From Pelagomonas calceolata (taxonomy: Eukaryota; Sar; Pelagophyceae; Pelagomonadales; Pelagomonadaceae), in assembly GCA_918797485.1 (NCBI GenBank), contig CAKKNE010000001.1, positions 1,922,001 to 1,986,000 on the forward strand: DNA of 64,000 nt. The letters are read 5' to 3'. The notes under the pieces are model-generated. The model made no database searches. It was given only the letters and a program-made list of their open reading frames with translations, and was not told the DNA's origin. Both the position numbers and the translations under genes were made by a program. Below are positions 45,506 through 53,980 of the stretch, piece by piece. The number at the start of each line of letters is the position of its first letter. Position 1 is the stretch's first letter.

Positions 45506-46756
45506 TCAGTTGCACGTCGTGAGCGCCCTCCGGACCGCGGGCCGATGCTCCACGAGCCCCTGGCCCCCGACGCGGCCCCCCTTCCAGGACGCCCAGTGGC
45601 CGACGTCGCGGAACCGCGGCGTGCGCCAGCCGTCCATGGGCCAGAGCTCCTTGACGAGGACCGTCGCCGGCGCGAGCACGCTGAATGAAGACGCTTCCGT
45701 AGCGACGGGCAATGAGCACCAGTCGCCCTCGCCGAGCTCGTCCCCATCAATTACGACGCGGCCCTTCAGCACGAAGATTTCCTTGTGCGGCCGCAGCCAC
45801 TTGATTTCAGAATCAGATTCCCAGCGCTCGATGCGCGTCTCGATGCCATCTTTTGACAGAGACCAGACCAATCTGTTGGAGACGGCCTCCGGCGCGATGC
45901 CCGACGGCGTCAGCGTTTGAGGGTCTAATTGAATACTCCGCCCGCTCTCGGTCGAGGAGGTGGCTTGCATGAGGCCCCACCAGCAGAGGATGTCCGTCCT
46001 TTCCGAAGAGGGCTCCGTCATGGCGGCATGGTGCGTGCCGATCGGGTAGCGCACGAACGCCGGCGACTTGACATCGGGAAAGTTCGTATCACAAAAACTC
46101 CCGGAGAATACCAAGTACTCCTCGCCGCCCGGGTGGTCGTGGTACGGCAGTTGCGGCGTCCGCGGTGGATACGAGACCAAATACCGCACGCGCGGGTAGT
46201 GGACCTTCTCGCTCACGGAGGCACTGAGCCACTTCCGTTCGATGCCCGGAAAGGTATGGATATCTTCGCCAAAATCATGACATTCGTGGACCGTGTTCAG
46301 CGCGCACTGGAAGCAGTGCGCCGACGTCTCCCATTTACCCTGATTCGTTCGTACGATGTGCGTCTTCGTCGGATCCGTGTTCTTCTCGAAGTCTTCCACG
46401 GGCTCGTCGCTGCGCCACTCGCCGCCGATGGCCCATGCTTTCCGGCTTCGTTGGCTCCGCTCCCGCGAGACGCGGCGGCCTTTTATCCGCCACACCGTCC
46501 GCAGGGTTAGATTTGTCAGTCGTTGCCACCACGTCGGCTGCGCTGTTGCTGGCCACGTTGGCTGCGCTGTTGCTGGCCGCATTTCGGCGCACTTTTGGCA
46601 CAATACATGGTCTTCGCACCCACTGGATGTCCCTGTCTGTGGTTCTGTCAGCAGTTCTGTCGGTTCTGTTTTCTTTTCGATACTTCGCGGCTGCCCCGCG
46701 GGCCACGAGACGTCGCTGGCGTTGCCGCGCGGCGTACCGTAACCACCTTTGCCCAT
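45506..46756 (-). CDS. ChrR-type cupin protein
   Basis: The ATG at 46756 (MGKGGYGTPRGNASD) gives 416 residues. A ChrR-like cupin is visible at about 210-290: PYHDHPGGEEYLVFSGSFCD, then VRYPIGTHHAAMTE, with HxH, E and H placed as zinc ligands. A second cupin-like part lies near 330-400 (RPHKEIFVLKGRVVIDGDEL, GEGDWCSLPVATEASSFSV). The N-terminal third has CQKC and a basic stretch with an ATAQPTW duplication. Bacterial ChrR proteins sense oxidative stress; the eukaryotic role is unknown. Confidence 0.65.
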   Translation of the reverse strand: MGKGGYGTPRGNASDVSWPAGQPRSIEKKTEPTELLTEPQTGTSSGCEDHVLCQKCAEMRPATAQPTWPATAQPTWWQRLTNLTLRTVWRIKGRRVSRERSQRSRKAWAIGGEWRSDEPVEDFEKNTDPTKTHIVRTNQGKWETSAHCFQCALNTVHECHDFGEDIHTFPGIERKWLSASVSEKVHYPRVRYLVSYPPRTPQLPYHDHPGGEEYLVFSGSFCDTNFPDVKSPAFVRYPIGTHHAAMTEPSSERTDILCWWGLMQATSSTESGRSIQLDPQTLTPSGIAPEAVSNRLVWSLSKDGIETRIERWESDSEIKWLRPHKEIFVLKGRVVIDGDELGEGDWCSLPVATEASSFSVLAPATVLVKELWPMDGWRTPRFRDVGHWASWKGGRVGGQGLVEHRPAVRRALTTCN

Positions 46757-46871
46757 GCTTGCTGATGTGCTGTGCTCTGCACAATTTTTCAAGGCACGAC
46801 ATCGGCGCCGCGAATTTTACCGGCGTGCGGCCCAGGCGCGCCAGGGCCCAGCCTAGGTATATATCAGGCAT

Positions 46872-49529
46872 TTAACTTCTAACTCGCGGCAGGGACACAA
46901 TCTGGAGCTCCAAGTCCCCCTCCGTGCGAATCGTGACGGACACCTTTCCCACGACGGCGAGGCGGTAGAGGTTCATGCCGGGCACGTCGAGGGTCGGCGA
47001 CGTCATGCGCTCGAAGAGCGTCGGCCCCGTGAAGCCGAGCCGGAACAGCAGCGCGACGAGCGCCGCCGCGTTCTTCCCGTAGACCTCCGCCCAGTGGCTG
47101 ACCTCTGGGGGATTCACCCAGGCTTCGGCGATCAGCACGCCTATGTCCTCGTCGCAGGCGCTGATCTTGATTTCGAGGCCGTCGAAGCAGTGGCAGGGGT
47201 TCTGCGTCAGGGCGCTCCCCGTCAGCTCCCGGGGCACGTCCGCGAAGCAGTATTCGCGGTCGCGGAAGTGTTGCACGCCCTCAGTGAGCTCGACCATTGG
47301 GAGTGGACCGACGGCCCAGTCCTTATTGCCCTTCGTCACTTCGGCGACGCACGACGTCAGCACTGCCTCGCTGTAAAGGAGCACATTGAACTCCGCAAGA
47401 CCCGCTACACCGAATTTGACCACACGGCGACCAGCGACGGGCAGTTTCCAGATGTCAGCGCCCGCCTCGTCGGCCTCGAACGCGTCCGACGTCAGCCAAT
47501 GAAACGTAGTCCGTACGAACCCGAGGTCGGCGAGCTCGGTCTCGAGCGCCGACGTCGTCTCGTGGTATTTCCGCCTGTTCGCGTGGAAAATGAGCACACC
47601 GACGCAGTCGTCGCTCACAGCGACCTCAATCGACACGCCGGCGCCGGTGTTCCGCTGGTTGCTCGTGATAATGCCGCGGAGCGTCGTCGGCACACCCCGC
47701 AGCCGGCACACGTGTGGGTTCAAGATGTATGGGACACCATCCTCCAGCGGCACGGTCGGCACCAGGCTCGGCGGCCGCGACGCGCGCGCCGCCTCGACGC
47801 TCTTGATGGTGCTGAGGCCCGCGTCCGTGAGCGAAGCGAGGATCTTGGGGTGCTTCTGCATTGCCGTTTGATCTAGTTTTGTGAGCAGCTCGCGCGGCAC
47901 GTCGGGCTTGTAGTCGAGCAGCCGCTCGAGCGCCTCCTGCTCACAATGCGTGGCCGCCGCCTCGAGCGCGGACTGGCCGCCCTTGTCGCGGCTGTTCGGG
48001 TCGGCGTAGCCGCGGAGCTCCCGGACGAGCTTTCCTACGTTACCGGTCGCAGCGTAGTCCACGAGCGGGCGGCTCGGCTTCAGCAACTTTTTGAGGTGTT
48101 CGTCGACAACGGCCCGCGCCGCGCGGATTCGCTCCACCCCGCACACCTGCGCCAGCGTCGAGAGAGCCCGCGCGGCCGACTCCGGCGGTCGCGTCCAGAG
48201 CATGAGGTAGCCAGCCACGAGGGCCGTCTGCCCTTCGTCGTTCTGCGCATCGAGGTCGAGGTAGTCGGCCGCCTTGTCCACCAGCACCCAGACACACCGC
48301 TCGTGGCCCGCGAAGACCGCGGCATGCAGGACCGTCTCGTTTTTGCAGGCCGGGTCGCGCGCGTTCGCGTCGGCGCCGTGGAGCAGGAACGCGTGGAGGA
48401 TGTCGGCGTACCCGGCCCGCGCGGCCTGGTGCAGGAGCGTCGTGGCGTCGTCACCCCGCAGCAGCCGTTGCAACGCCGCAGCGCCGTCGTCGCCCGCGCT
48501 CGCGCGCCCGAGGTGCTCCCGGCCGAACTCCAGCGCGCTCACGACGCGCTCGAGGTCGCCCTTGGCCACGGCCGCGCGCAGCTCGCGGACGACCTCGAAG
48601 TCGCGGTGGCCCGTAGTCATCTTCGCACGGTTCATCGCGCGCGTGCTGAGCTGGAGCTCGCACATGTGCCGCTCGAAGCACACCACGAGCTGGACGTCCC
48701 GGTACCCGCCCGCCAGGGGGCGCTGGTAGCGGTCATTGAGCTCCTTGATGTCCGTCCCGAAGCGTGCGACGATGTGTTCCAGGCCGCCATATAAAGCCCC
48801 CAGGTCCTCGTACTCGATCGTCGCTCTCACTAAATCGGTCAGCCGGTACCAGGCCACGTCGCGGTCTCCGGACGCGCCGGCGTCCGCGTACTTAAATAAG
48901 GCCTTCATGCGCGCGCGTACCTCGCCCTTCACCGGCGGCACGACCGCGGCACCGCCCGTCGCTTCCGCGAGCGCCCGCACGACGTCGTCGAACCGGGCAT
49001 GAACGACGTTCGCCCGCTCGTAGAGCTCTTCGAGCGTTTTCACGAAGTGTTGGTTGACGAGCCGCGTCGAGAAGCCCATGCGCCGCCCGTAGTCTCGCGG
49101 GAGCAGGCGCCGGAGCTCCTCGTCGAGTTCCGCGTCCGCTACCGACGCCGCGAGCTGCTTGCTGACCGTCGCGTACCGCTGGAGTTCGGCCGCGCCGCCG
49201 ATCGCCGCGAAGGCCTCGTCGTACGTGATCGGTTCGACCGCCTCGGCCTGCGCCGGCGCCGGGACCGAGTTCTTCTTCTCCCGCTGCCGCACGGAGAGCC
49301 GCCGGAGAATGCCCATGACGCGGGGGCTGATACCGGACGTTGGGGATACCGGATGCGTATCAAAATCTGGATCCGCATCCACGCCCTCGCGCCGCAGGGT
49401 GGCAAGCTCTGTCCGCACGGCATCGAGCTCCTCCTTGACCGCCAGCAGCTCGGCTTTTTGCTCGGTGACGGCAGTCGCGAGGCGTGACACCTCATCCACC
49501 GAAGCAGACGAGGACAATTGCGCTCCCAT
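46872..49529 (-). CDS. RelA/SpoT-like domain with ankyrin repeats and twin C-terminal modules
   Basis: 885 residues starting MGAQLSSS (myristoylation context) and a coiled coil at 12-50. Residues about 205-320 resemble the RelA/SpoT nucleotidyltransferase fold: WYRLTDLVRATI (expected catalytic Asp-Arg), GGYRDVQLVV, and CELQLSTRAM with the expected catalytic Glu, then GHRDFEVVRELR. Ankyrin repeats follow from about 350 to 590 (TTLLHQAARAGYADILHAFL, NETVLHAAVFAGHERCVWVL). Two related beta-type modules of about 120 residues end the protein (620-740 and 760-880, sharing a VGVLI core). Whether it makes (p)ppGpp-like nucleotides is unproven. Confidence 0.7.
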   Translation of the reverse strand: MGAQLSSSASVDEVSRLATAVTEQKAELLAVKEELDAVRTELATLRREGVDADPDFDTHPVSPTSGISPRVMGILRRLSVRQREKKNSVPAPAQAEAVEPITYDEAFAAIGGAAELQRYATVSKQLAASVADAELDEELRRLLPRDYGRRMGFSTRLVNQHFVKTLEELYERANVVHARFDDVVRALAEATGGAAVVPPVKGEVRARMKALFKYADAGASGDRDVAWYRLTDLVRATIEYEDLGALYGGLEHIVARFGTDIKELNDRYQRPLAGGYRDVQLVVCFERHMCELQLSTRAMNRAKMTTGHRDFEVVRELRAAVAKGDLERVVSALEFGREHLGRASAGDDGAAALQRLLRGDDATTLLHQAARAGYADILHAFLLHGADANARDPACKNETVLHAAVFAGHERCVWVLVDKAADYLDLDAQNDEGQTALVAGYLMLWTRPPESAARALSTLAQVCGVERIRAARAVVDEHLKKLLKPSRPLVDYAATGNVGKLVRELRGYADPNSRDKGGQSALEAAATHCEQEALERLLDYKPDVPRELLTKLDQTAMQKHPKILASLTDAGLSTIKSVEAARASRPPSLVPTVPLEDGVPYILNPHVCRLRGVPTTLRGIITSNQRNTGAGVSIEVAVSDDCVGVLIFHANRRKYHETTSALETELADLGFVRTTFHWLTSDAFEADEAGADIWKLPVAGRRVVKFGVAGLAEFNVLLYSEAVLTSCVAEVTKGNKDWAVGPLPMVELTEGVQHFRDREYCFADVPRELTGSALTQNPCHCFDGLEIKISACDEDIGVLIAEAWVNPPEVSHWAEVYGKNAAALVALLFRLGFTGPTLFERMTSPTLDVPGMNLYRLAVVGKVSVTIRTEGDLELQIVSLPRVRS

Positions 49530-49675
49530 TGTGCTCTTTGTGGCTGCCCAAGTGGGCCTGAGAGCGACGGAACCCGCACGGCCGGGCCTCGGGGATTCGG
49601 GGTTTGTCGGAGCTAGCGCATGGTTGTATACTAAAAGACAACATTATAACAAACTACAAGAAAGCGCCAGGACCA

Positions 49676-50110
49676 CTAGATGTCCGGGTCCTCGGGGATC
49701 ACGAACTTCGCATCTCTCAATTCGGGCGACACCTTGATCTGGCAGCATAAACGACTGGTGTCTTCCAGCCCCCAGGCGAGATCGAGCATGTCCTCCTCCT
49801 CCTCGTCGGGGGGCTCCAGGGCGTCGTAGAGCTCCTGCTCGAGGATGACGTGGCACGTGGAGCACGCCAGCTCGCCGCCGCAGGCCGCCTCGATGTCGAC
49901 GTCGTGGTCGAGCGCCGCCTCCAGGACCGTCTTGCCGACCTCCGCTTCGACTTCTATGGTCTGGCCGTCGCGGCTGTCGACGAAGGCGAGGGGCACGGTC
50001 GCGTCGGCGAAGCGGCGCCTCGCGCTATGCTGCATTGTGAAGCGCTGCGCCGGCGCATGCGTGCGTCCCCGCGCCGCATCCGTGCGCAGCGCCCTCGCGG
50101 CGACACGCAT
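49676..50110 (-). CDS. Mitochondrial-type [2Fe-2S] ferredoxin (adrenodoxin-like)
   Basis: 144 residues. A basic presequence (MRVAARALRTDAARGRTHAP) precedes a ferredoxin fold with cluster ligands C77, C83, C86 (EAACGGELACSTCHVIL) and C122 or C123 (SRLCCQIKV). The acidic PPDEEEEDMLDLAWGLEDTS stretch is typical of adrenodoxin/Yah1/FDX2 proteins that feed electrons to Fe-S cluster assembly or P450s in mitochondria. The start is the ATG at 50110; the frame is open further upstream but runs through the upstream word and is not coding. Confidence 0.87.
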   Translation of the reverse strand: MRVAARALRTDAARGRTHAPAQRFTMQHSARRRFADATVPLAFVDSRDGQTIEVEAEVGKTVLEAALDHDVDIEAACGGELACSTCHVILEQELYDALEPPDEEEEDMLDLAWGLEDTSRLCCQIKVSPELRDAKFVIPEDPDI

Positions 50111-50273
50111 GACATTGTGGTGTGGCCTGACACGCTGCAGCGCGCTGGTGAGCGGTCGCGCCGCCTTTACTCGGTCTGGACCGAACCGGCGGCATAAATG
50201 CTTTGTCGTGAGCATTTTTGGAGTGCGGACGTAACGTGTACGCCGCGTTTGAAGGGCTCGCCACGATAAAGCT

Positions 50274-50301
50274 GCTAGCGGCCTGTAACACACTAGCAAG
50301 C
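50274..50301 (+). promoter_or_regulatory. Dispersed upstream word, copy 8
   Basis: GCTAGCGGCCTGTAACACAC then TAGCAAGC. It lies between the divergent ferredoxin (50110, 163 nt) and PH-GYF (50555, 253 nt) starts. Confidence 0.75.
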
Positions 50302-50554
50302 AAAAAAAAATCCTCGAGTTTTGCTGGTAATTGGCTAAGCGCTGCCTCTGAGCACCCACCGCTCGTCGCAGCACCTACGTGGCTTGCTGAGCCCAATCAC
50401 CAACGCGTCGCGAGGCCTTGTATGCGTACGCTTCGCCGTAGACGCAAGAGCGCCGAAGGCGCATAGCACCCGAACGCGGCCAAATTGCACCGCGCGTACG
50501 CCGTCGACGCGCGCGCGCGAAGACGCAAGGACACAGAAACAACAACAGCAACAA

Positions 50555-51658
50555 ATGGCCGCCGTCTACGAGGGCTGGGAGTACCCGCCGCCCGACTGCT
50601 ATTCGTGCGATCATCGCGACAGCGAGGGCCATTTGAGGTACAAAGGGGCGCTGCTCAAGAAGGGCGGTTCGCGATCAGCAAAAATAAAAACCGACCGCAA
50701 CAGCGGCGACAAGACGCCGAAATCTTCTTTCTTTGGGCGACGGAACTGGTCCGACCGCTTCTTTTACCTGGATCTGGACAAGGGCCACTGGAGCTACTAC
50801 AAGGATGCCGGGTATGAAAATCTAGCCGGTGTTGTTAGACTACTCCCTCACTCGTCGATAGTAGTACCGGAAGAGGTAAGATTGCGAGGCAGACACGCCC
50901 CGACGGACCCCACCGAGACGCTCAACTACTTCGAGGTCCACCACACGACCGACGACGCGGGCAAGGTCCGGACGGCGCCGTTCGTGGTCCGGGCGCCCTC
51001 ACCTAGGGAGTTCGAGGACTGGTTGAGAGCCTTAAGGTGGTGTCTGGCTCGCCTGAGACGGGGCTCCTTGTCCGAGGAACCTTCCGCGGGCGGCGTGTCG
51101 CGGGACTTCTACCTGAGCGGGGGCTCGGCGGCGGCGGGCCTGAGTGTGGCCTCGTCGGCGGCGGGCGTGACCCCGGAGACGCACACGGCGTCCACGACGC
51201 CGCCCCCAAAACCGGCCGCGAACTACAAGGACGAGCTCGAGGAGGCCTTGGACAACGTCCGCCTCTCCGGTCAATCTGAAAGAAAATCCGAGGAAGAAAG
51301 GCCCGCGTCGACGGAATTGAGGTTGGGCTTCGACGCGCGCGCCTTTTTGGACATGGAGTACTACTACCAGGACATGAACGGCGCGCAGAAGGGCCCCGTC
51401 GACTTCGAGGGACTGAAGGCCGTCTGGACGCGTTCTGAAATAGACGAGCTGTCCTATATCTACACCAATAGGAAAGACGAGTGGGTCGACCTCGCCTCGC
51501 TGCCTACTCTGATGAAGTTGCTCACATCAAGGACGTCCGACCCGCCGCCGCCCCCGCCGCCGCCGCCCCCGCCGCCACCACCTGTCCAAGCGCGGGCGGG
51601 CGTGCCCTACGCGTCGCCGACGTCGCGGGGCCCGGCGCCGCGCGCCTTCCGGCTCTGA
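50555..51658 (+). CDS. PH-domain and GYF-like protein with polyproline tail
   Basis: 367 residues from the ATG at 50555. A PH domain spans about 25-165 (RYKGALLKKGG, WSDRFFYLDLDKGHWSYYKD, closing FEDWLRALRWCL). A Ser/Ala linker follows, then a GYF_2-type domain near 268-325 (YYYQDMNGAQKGPVDFEGLK, LSYIYTNRKDEWVDLASLP), and a run of 14 prolines. GYF domains bind proline-rich ligands, so the tail could mediate self-association. Probably a membrane-lipid-regulated adaptor. Confidence 0.8.
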   Translation: MAAVYEGWEYPPPDCYSCDHRDSEGHLRYKGALLKKGGSRSAKIKTDRNSGDKTPKSSFFGRRNWSDRFFYLDLDKGHWSYYKDAGYENLAGVVRLLPHSSIVVPEEVRLRGRHAPTDPTETLNYFEVHHTTDDAGKVRTAPFVVRAPSPREFEDWLRALRWCLARLRRGSLSEEPSAGGVSRDFYLSGGSAAAGLSVASSAAGVTPETHTASTTPPPKPAANYKDELEEALDNVRLSGQSERKSEEERPASTELRLGFDARAFLDMEYYYQDMNGAQKGPVDFEGLKAVWTRSEIDELSYIYTNRKDEWVDLASLPTLMKLLTSRTSDPPPPPPPPPPPPPPVQARAGVPYASPTSRGPAPRAFRL

Positions 51659-51691
51659 TTTTGTTCCCCTACCATGTAAGACAGTTAGACA

Positions 51692-53439
51692 CTAGAGGTA
51701 GGCCGCCTGGACGCGGGACTTCTGGCGCCGCTTCGCTTTGATCTTGTCGCGGTCGCCGCCCTTGGCCTTCTTCGGCGGCGGCTTGCCGCCCTTGAAGCCG
51801 AGCGTCTTCAGAGGCGGCGGGTAGTCCGCGGCGCCGTAACGGTCCTTGTCGGCGGTCGACAGAAGCCAGGGCGTGTGGCACGACGGCGCTGGCACCTTCG
51901 CGAGTTCGGGGCACCAGAGCTTGACGTATTGACCGTCGGCGTCGTAGTCCTTGGACTGCTTGAGGATGTTGAAACGGTTGATCCGGCCGCCGCTGAGGCC
52001 CGCCGCGGCGTGCCAGTTGCCCCAGTTCGACTCCGGCGTGTAGTCGACGAGGAGCTCCTCGAAGTGCTCCGCGCCCAACCGCCAGTCGAGGCCGAGGTCG
52101 TGGACGAGGTAGGACGCGACGTTCTGGCGGCCGCGGTTCGACATGAAGCCCGTCGCCCGCAACTCCCTCATGTTCGCATCCACCAAAGGCGCGCCCGTCC
52201 GCCCCTCCTTCCATGCTCTCAAAGCATTACTATCGACGCGCCATTTTTGCGAGGAACCCTTGACGCCGTACGGGAAGAAGAGCTTCTCTCCATATTTGTG
52301 CGCGTAGTACACGAAGTAGTCGCGCCACGTCAATTCGAACTTGACCCAGTACGTGCTCTTGTTGGCCACTCTTTTCTGTTCATATTTCGCACATTCATGA
52401 GCGACGCGGCGCGGCGACAGGCAGCCCCGCGCGAGCCAGGGTGCGAACTTCGTGGAGTAGCCCTGGCCGACCATGCCTGTGTGTGTTCAGTGTCCACGTG
52501 ACGCCATCGTGGCGTCTGCGCCATTGCGTCGATGCGTCGTTGCGTCGATGGCGTCGATGGCGTACGGGAGCGACGCCATCGACGCGAGCTCCGCTCGTCG
52601 AAAGGACGCGGGCCGGCACCGTTGCGCGTGTCGAAGTAGGTCCGGAGGCGGTCCTCGTCCCAGACGTAGCGCTGGAGCCGTTCCAGCGCGGCGGCCTCGC
52701 CGCCCCGTGGGTCGAAGAAGTCGCCCCGCTTATCGACGGACGCGTCGCCGTAGCCCAGATCATTTAGAGAAGGGATCGCGTCGTCGAGACCGGAGCATGC
52801 AGGAGGCGCCGGCAGGTCCCGCGGCCGCGCGAAGCAGTCCGCTCGGACCGGCGTGTCACCCTTCTCGACGGACGTGCGCCAGGCCGTGAACTGGTCCTTG
52901 AAGGGGATATACGCTAAATCGTCGCGGTGGTAGAGCGTGCCGTCCCAGACTTTCGTGAGCGGCGCGATTTCTGACACGGCGGCTTCGTCTTTCTGTTCTT
53001 CCGAGCAGGCGGCCTCCGAGGAAATGATCGCGACATCATCGCCGAGCTCCTCACAAATATCGGCGAGGACCTGGCGCGGGCTGCCCCGGCGGACGACGAG
53101 GCCGGAGCCGAGGTCTTTTAGCGAGCCGCGCAGGTCCTCGAGGCTCTCCAACACGAACTTGGCCCGCCGCGCGCCCGTCTTTTGCGACGAGCCGAGGTCG
53201 CTCTTTGCCGAGGCGTCGAAGACCCGCGGGTCGAGGCAGAAGACCGGCAGCACCGGCGCGCCGCGCCTCGCGGCCTCGGCCAATAGAGCGTTGTCGTGCA
53301 CGCGCAGCTCGTCGCGGAGCCAGACGACCGTCGCCTTGCTCGCCATGGCGGACATTTTTCTTCCTCGGAGGAGCGAGTTCGGCGCGGCCAGCGAATGTGC
53401 GGTGCGTGCGAGTGCCAGTAGACTCGTCGCTCGACGCAT
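51692..53439 (-). CDS. CRY-DASH cryptochrome/photolyase, two exons
   Basis: Exon 1 (53439-52620) starts with a presequence (MRRATSLLALARTAHSLAAP) and the photolyase N-terminal domain (VVWLRDELRVHDNALLAEAA). Exon 2 (52476-51692) carries the FAD domain (YSTKFAPWLARGCLSPRRV, YWVKFELTWRDYFVYYAHKY, NRGRQNVASYLVHDLGLDWR, WGNWHAAAGLSGGRINRFNI). Splicing gives TRNGMVGQGYSTKF across the junction, the usual DASH wording. The protein is about 534 residues with a basic C-terminal tail. DASH proteins bind FAD and a pterin and repair UV lesions in single-stranded DNA or signal blue light, usually in organelles. Confidence 0.9.
52477..52619 (-). other. 143-nt intron of CRY-DASH with a perfect 13-bp hairpin
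   Basis: Begins GTGCCGGCCCGCGTCC and ends ACTGAACACACACAG on the minus strand; it interrupts a Gly codon. Inside, GCGTCGATGGCGT and its exact reverse complement ACGCCATCGACGC are separated by 9 nt, and three more partial copies follow. The same 10-mer TCGATGGCGT occurs in the ABC1-kinase intron. Confidence 0.85.
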
Positions 53440-53980
53440 TCGATGCAGTCAGCACCCTCTGTGGGTGCTCTCGGCGACTGTACGTGGAGATCGCGCGGAG
53501 TTGTTGCACGAGCGGTTGAGAGCAGTGAAGCGCGCACTCTTGCTGTGTCCTGCTCGTTCTACTTGCACCGCTGACGGGTAATGACTGCGAGAGCACTGAG
53601 TTGTTGCAAACCAACTCACTCATCAACGGAGGTGCACTAGAAGCCTTCAGCACAGCCCCAGGGAGTCCCTTGGCGTCGCGCTAGAGCTGCATGGAGTGAT
53701 GGAGCTTCGGAACTGAGGCCTAGTGTCTTACTGGAGCTAAGGATCATCCGCTTTAATTTTGCCGCGCCGCTGCGTTTTGCCTCTGCTCTCCGCGCACAAC
53801 CGCTGCATCGACCAGCTCTCTCGCGTATCGCACAGCGCAGCCAGCCGCTGCTTCATCACCGCGCTCACCGCGCGTCGCAGTTCCCGGCGCCGTCGAGAAT
53901 CGTTCTCGCAGCGCGCACCACTGTTTGCCGAGCGCGCACGGCCCACAAGCAGCCAAACGCCTCTCGCATCTACCGCAGCC
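53440..53980. other. 541-nt divergent region between CRY-DASH and HOP2
   Basis: No gene is supported. Upstream word copy 9 lies near the centre. GAGTTGTTGCA occurs twice (about 53500 and 53601) without further structure. Confidence 0.4.
53719..53740 (+). promoter_or_regulatory. Dispersed upstream word, copy 9
   Basis: CCTAGTGTCTTACTGGAGCT then AA; the GCTAGC end is eroded. It lies 279 nt from the CRY-DASH start (53439) and 240 nt from the HOP2 start (53981). Confidence 0.6.

Noticed and set aside
49608-49635. GAGCTAGCGCATGGTTGTATAC as a fifteenth copy of the upstream word
   Set aside because: It keeps only the GAGCTAGCG-CATG end; too eroded to count, although its place upstream of the RelA/SpoT-ankyrin gene is suggestive.
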